NCBI RefSeq assembly: GCF_002933395.1 | Contig: NZ_PKFN01000008.1 | Location: 806,001-870,000, forward strand | Reading direction: 5' to 3' | DNA: 64,000 nucleotides | Source: Yoonia maritima | GTDB taxonomy: Bacteria > Pseudomonadota > Alphaproteobacteria > Rhodobacterales > Rhodobacteraceae | Part shown: positions 61,825 through 64,000 of the stretch, piece after piece | Numbering within the stretch: the first letter of the stretch is position 1 | How the letters are laid out: each line of letters opens with the position of its first letter | Notes under the pieces: generated by a model | Told to the model about the DNA's origin: nothing | Databases searched by the model: none | What the model saw: the letters and a program-made list of their open reading frames with translations, nothing else | Program-made: the position numbers and the translations under genes

Positions 61825-62676
61825 ATGATCAAGCCTGCAAAAATAAGTTGTTCAGCAGATGGAAGCACAAAGTATCTTTGGGAGCTGGAAGATGGGAAGT
61901 TCGTTGAAAGCATCTACTTTGAGCTGGACGACAAAGGAATCTATTGCTTATCCAGTCAGGTTGGATGCAATGTTGGTTGCCCTTTCTGCGAAACCGGAAA
62001 ACAGAAAGTGCTCCGAAACCTTTCATCAGAAGAAATAGTGCAACAGGTCTACGGGCTATTTGAAGACAAAGGATTAAGTCGAATTGACGAGATAGACTAT
62101 GCTGGTATGGGCGAGCCGTTGCATAACTTTGAAGGAGTCGAGGAGTCATCTGACAGGATGATAACGGAGAATCTGACAGACTTAGTCTCACTAACTACGT
62201 CTGGCATCGTGCCCAAGATGAAGTTGCTGCCGGACACTGCGGTTGGCGAACTCTATTTGTCAATGCACGCCTCCGACAATGCCACTCGATCCCTCTTGGT
62301 CCCTGTAAATAGGAAGTGGCCAATCGCTGAGACCGTTGACGCAGCCTCCTACGTTGCCGAAAAGCTGGGCCGTACTGTTACAGCAAACTACCTACTTTTT
62401 GATAACTTGAATGATGCGGATGGCGATGCCGTGAATTTAGCCAATGCGCTCAACCCTAACGACTTTAGAGTCCAACTGAGTGAATGGAACTTAGTTAGCA
62501 ATTTCAGATATGTTCCAGCAAAACCAGAGCGTTTCGAAATTTTTGAGGACATGCTAACCGAACGCGGTTACGAAGTATATAAGATGGTCAGTAGTGGTAC
62601 TGACGTGGGCGGTGGTTGCGGCCAGCTAAGCGCCCAGACACTTGAAGATCTGGCGGTTGCCGGAGATGTTGAGTAA
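61825..62676 (+). CDS. RlmN/Cfr-like radical SAM methyl synthase, short form
   Basis: A 283-residue radical SAM enzyme. Iron-sulfur ligands C48, C52 and C55 (GCNVGCPFCETG) and both extra catalytic cysteines of RlmN/Cfr: Cys41, seven before the cluster as E. coli C118 is to C125, and Cys265 in GTDVGGGCGQLS, like C355. Also DYAGMGEPLHN, LSMHASDNATRSLLVPVNRK. The chain starts where RlmN has its SVDGTRKWL strand, so the N-terminal RNA-binding domain of about 75 residues is missing. It should add methyl to an sp2 carbon through a methyl-cysteine, but probably not on 23S rRNA. AGGA precedes ATG 61825; its stop overlaps the next start (TAATG). Confidence 0.9.
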   Translation: MIKPAKISCSADGSTKYLWELEDGKFVESIYFELDDKGIYCLSSQVGCNVGCPFCETGKQKVLRNLSSEEIVQQVYGLFEDKGLSRIDEIDYAGMGEPLHNFEGVEESSDRMITENLTDLVSLTTSGIVPKMKLLPDTAVGELYLSMHASDNATRSLLVPVNRKWPIAETVDAASYVAEKLGRTVTANYLLFDNLNDADGDAVNLANALNPNDFRVQLSEWNLVSNFRYVPAKPERFEIFEDMLTERGYEVYKMVSSGTDVGGGCGQLSAQTLEDLAVAGDVE

Positions 62677-63698
62677 TGTGTGGACTGGCGGGGTTTTTTG
62701 TCGGCTGTGAATTGGCCGAATCTTGCAAGAAGTCGGCGATATCTTGCGAAAGCATCAAGCGCAACTATGCCTCGCCATTTAGGAATTGGGATAGTAGGGC
62801 AAGCGTCCGCTCGGCGCCTCAAAGACAGCTTGGCGATAGCGAAACTCTCTTCCCCTCCGAGCTTGTTCCGATAACAAATCACCCCCTATTTGGCAGGAAG
62901 TACGAGCACCTTAGGTCAGTGATTTGTAATCTAGAACTGCTGCGGTTCCTTGACTTCACCACGAAACTGGAAATGGTTGTTGTGAATGATGCGACTGCAA
63001 AGGTGGCTCTAGGGTTGTTTCCGTTTGTGCTTGACGACGAAGCTCAGCTGGACGCTCATCGCATCTACGTCGACGAAGCCTACCACTCACTTTTCTCATT
63101 TCAGATGGCTCAGAACGTCAGAATACGGTTAGGTCTGAATAACTGCTTTGAGCTGCCTCAACCCGCATTTCTAAGGCGAACAAATGCCTTGGTTTCTGGT
63201 TTGGATTCGCAGCTACGGAGGGAGTACGCGAAGTTGTTTTTTGTAATCATCTCAGAGATGTTGATTACGAGTACCCTAAATGAAGCCCGATCCTATTCTG
63301 GAGTCGATGAAGGCATAAGGAAATTGATGTCAGATCACTCCAGTGACGAGTATCGTCATCATATATTCTACCGTCAACTTTTAGAGCAGATTTGGCCACA
63401 AATAGATATTGATACAAAAGAGTTTTTCCTTTCGAACCTTGAGAGCTTTACTGCCGCCTACTTAAGGCCCGACAAGAAGTCATTGGTCAAAGAGATGCTA
63501 TTTGCGGGTTTGCAGAGGGATGACGCTGAACAGATTTTTGATGAAACCTACGTACCTGATGTTGTGCGAAGCTATGATCTTGCCTGTACGCAAGAGATTC
63601 GAACTGTACTGGCGGATCTAGCTCACAATACAGACGGGTTGTCGCGAGAGCTTGTACTTGGAATATCTACTGGCCACACAGAGAATATCTCCAATTAA
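62676..63698 (+). CDS. AurF-like diiron N-oxygenase
   Basis: A 340-residue diiron oxygenase. The seven ligands fall at E99, E134, H137, E194, H221, E225 and H228; the spacing (35, 3, 57, 27, 4, 3) is exactly that of AurF (E101, E136, H139, E196, H223, E227, H230). Local motifs: VDEAYHSLF, IISEMLITST, DHSSDEYRHHIFY. Such enzymes oxidise amines to hydroxylamines, nitroso or nitro groups. The first 35 residues (MCGLAGFFVG...) are not seen in AurF, which begins near WDSRASVRS; MCGLAGF by chance recalls class II amidotransferases. Start ATG 62676 is coupled to the radical SAM gene by TAATG. Confidence 0.88.
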   Translation: MCGLAGFFVGCELAESCKKSAISCESIKRNYASPFRNWDSRASVRSAPQRQLGDSETLFPSELVPITNHPLFGRKYEHLRSVICNLELLRFLDFTTKLEMVVVNDATAKVALGLFPFVLDDEAQLDAHRIYVDEAYHSLFSFQMAQNVRIRLGLNNCFELPQPAFLRRTNALVSGLDSQLRREYAKLFFVIISEMLITSTLNEARSYSGVDEGIRKLMSDHSSDEYRHHIFYRQLLEQIWPQIDIDTKEFFLSNLESFTAAYLRPDKKSLVKEMLFAGLQRDDAEQIFDETYVPDVVRSYDLACTQEIRTVLADLAHNTDGLSRELVLGISTGHTENISN

Positions 63699-63733
63699 CG
63701 TCAGTTTGAATATAAAGAAGGGCCAATTCAGCT

Positions 63734-64000
63734 ATGACAAGTTTATCGTTAAATGCTAGAAGCTATTGGGATAATCGTGCTCAGGTATTTGAGAAGCAGT
63801 TTGAGTTGGCACCAGTACGACGCAAGGTAATTCAGCGGATTATTGAAATTGCCAAACCTAAATCTGACGAAATATTTGTAGATATTGGCATGGGAACCGC
63901 GAGACTATTTACCGAGGGCGCGCAACATTTCAAGGCTGCTCGTGACTTGGTCGGGGTCGACATCTCGCCTGAAATGGCAGAAATTGCGAAAAGTCGCATG
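63734..64000 (+). CDS. SAM-dependent methyltransferase, cut by the edge
   Basis: Eighty-nine codons are visible. SLNARSYWDNRAQVFEKQFE is a class I methyltransferase N-terminus, followed by the SAM motif VDIGMGTARLF and acidic strand LVGVDISPEMAEIAK. Rossmann-fold methyltransferase; O-, N- or C-methylation cannot be told. It follows the diiron oxygenase by 36 bases in the same direction, so it is likely the third gene of the cluster. Confidence 0.85.
   Translation, partial: MTSLSLNARSYWDNRAQVFEKQFELAPVRRKVIQRIIEIAKPKSDEIFVDIGMGTARLFTEGAQHFKAARDLVGVDISPEMAEIAKSRM

Noticed and set aside
62680-62874. Alternative frame suggesting a frameshifted class II amidotransferase (MCGLAGF start)
   Set aside because: Only seven residues match, and the rest does not continue convincingly as an asparagine synthase-like domain. 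The coupled TAATG start and intact diiron motifs favour a normal gene.
1-64000. CRISPR array or replication origin
   Set aside because: No regularly spaced short repeats and no cluster of DnaA-box-like sequences were seen, including upstream of rpmH.

Overview
The window looks like chromosome from a marine alphaproteobacterium of the Rhodobacteraceae (roseobacter group). This is inferred from gene content and protein style, not from any search: the serC-serA pair with a structured leader, an NADH-dehydrogenase-like/SelD fusion next to tRNA 2-selenouridine synthase, an alphaproteobacterial 275-residue DapD, a CenR-like response regulator, rpmH-rnpA-yidD, and many AEC, TVP38 and LOG-type genes with short ATGA overlaps. 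There is no rRNA and no CRISPR array; one tRNA is present.

Region 1 (1-8832): a sugar-use locus read leftwards: substrate-binding protein, two permeases, ATPase, GH2 beta-mannosidase and a sugar isomerase/epimerase that runs off the edge. A divergent LacI-type regulator faces it, with two adjacent operator-like palindromes between them, followed by gluconokinase. Region 2 (8836-44161): mostly core genes: LOG protein, dapD, a glutamate-receptor-like channel protein without a recognisable potassium filter, ribA, a CenR-like regulator, a trans-sulfuration enzyme, serB/serC/serA, selU/selD, an Att-type ABC exporter with its lipocalin-like partner, thiolase, yaaA, hspQ, AEC transporter, lytic transglycosylase, lolA, a PstS-OmpA chimera, ttcA, a MAPEG/HxlR pair with two operators, yidD-rnpA-rpmH, TVP38 protein, flavin reductase-like protein, histidine kinase, and tRNA-Arg(ACG).

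Region 3 (44162-64000): accessory DNA directly behind tRNA-Arg. A repeat of about 270-280 bp with a nearly identical 122-bp core lies beside the tRNA and again, inverted, 6 kb further on, where it cuts off the front of a TniQ-like gene. Between the copies are an AraC regulator and unknown genes. Beyond lie a four-gene operon of unknown secreted and membrane proteins with a periplasmic binding protein, a LysR regulator with a SnoaL-like neighbour, an Imm11-like immunity gene, a MATE exporter, and a DUF1963 gene bracketed by identical 99-bp direct repeats, then an IS66 remnant.

The most interesting part is the right edge (61825-64000): a translationally coupled pair, an RlmN/Cfr-type radical SAM methyl synthase that keeps all catalytic cysteines but lacks the RNA-binding N-terminal domain, and a diiron N-oxygenase whose seven metal ligands have the same spacing as AurF, followed by a SAM methyltransferase that is cut by the edge. 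This looks like the start of a small-molecule pathway (C-methylation plus N-oxygenation) rather than rRNA modification. It is the best candidate for an undescribed system here.
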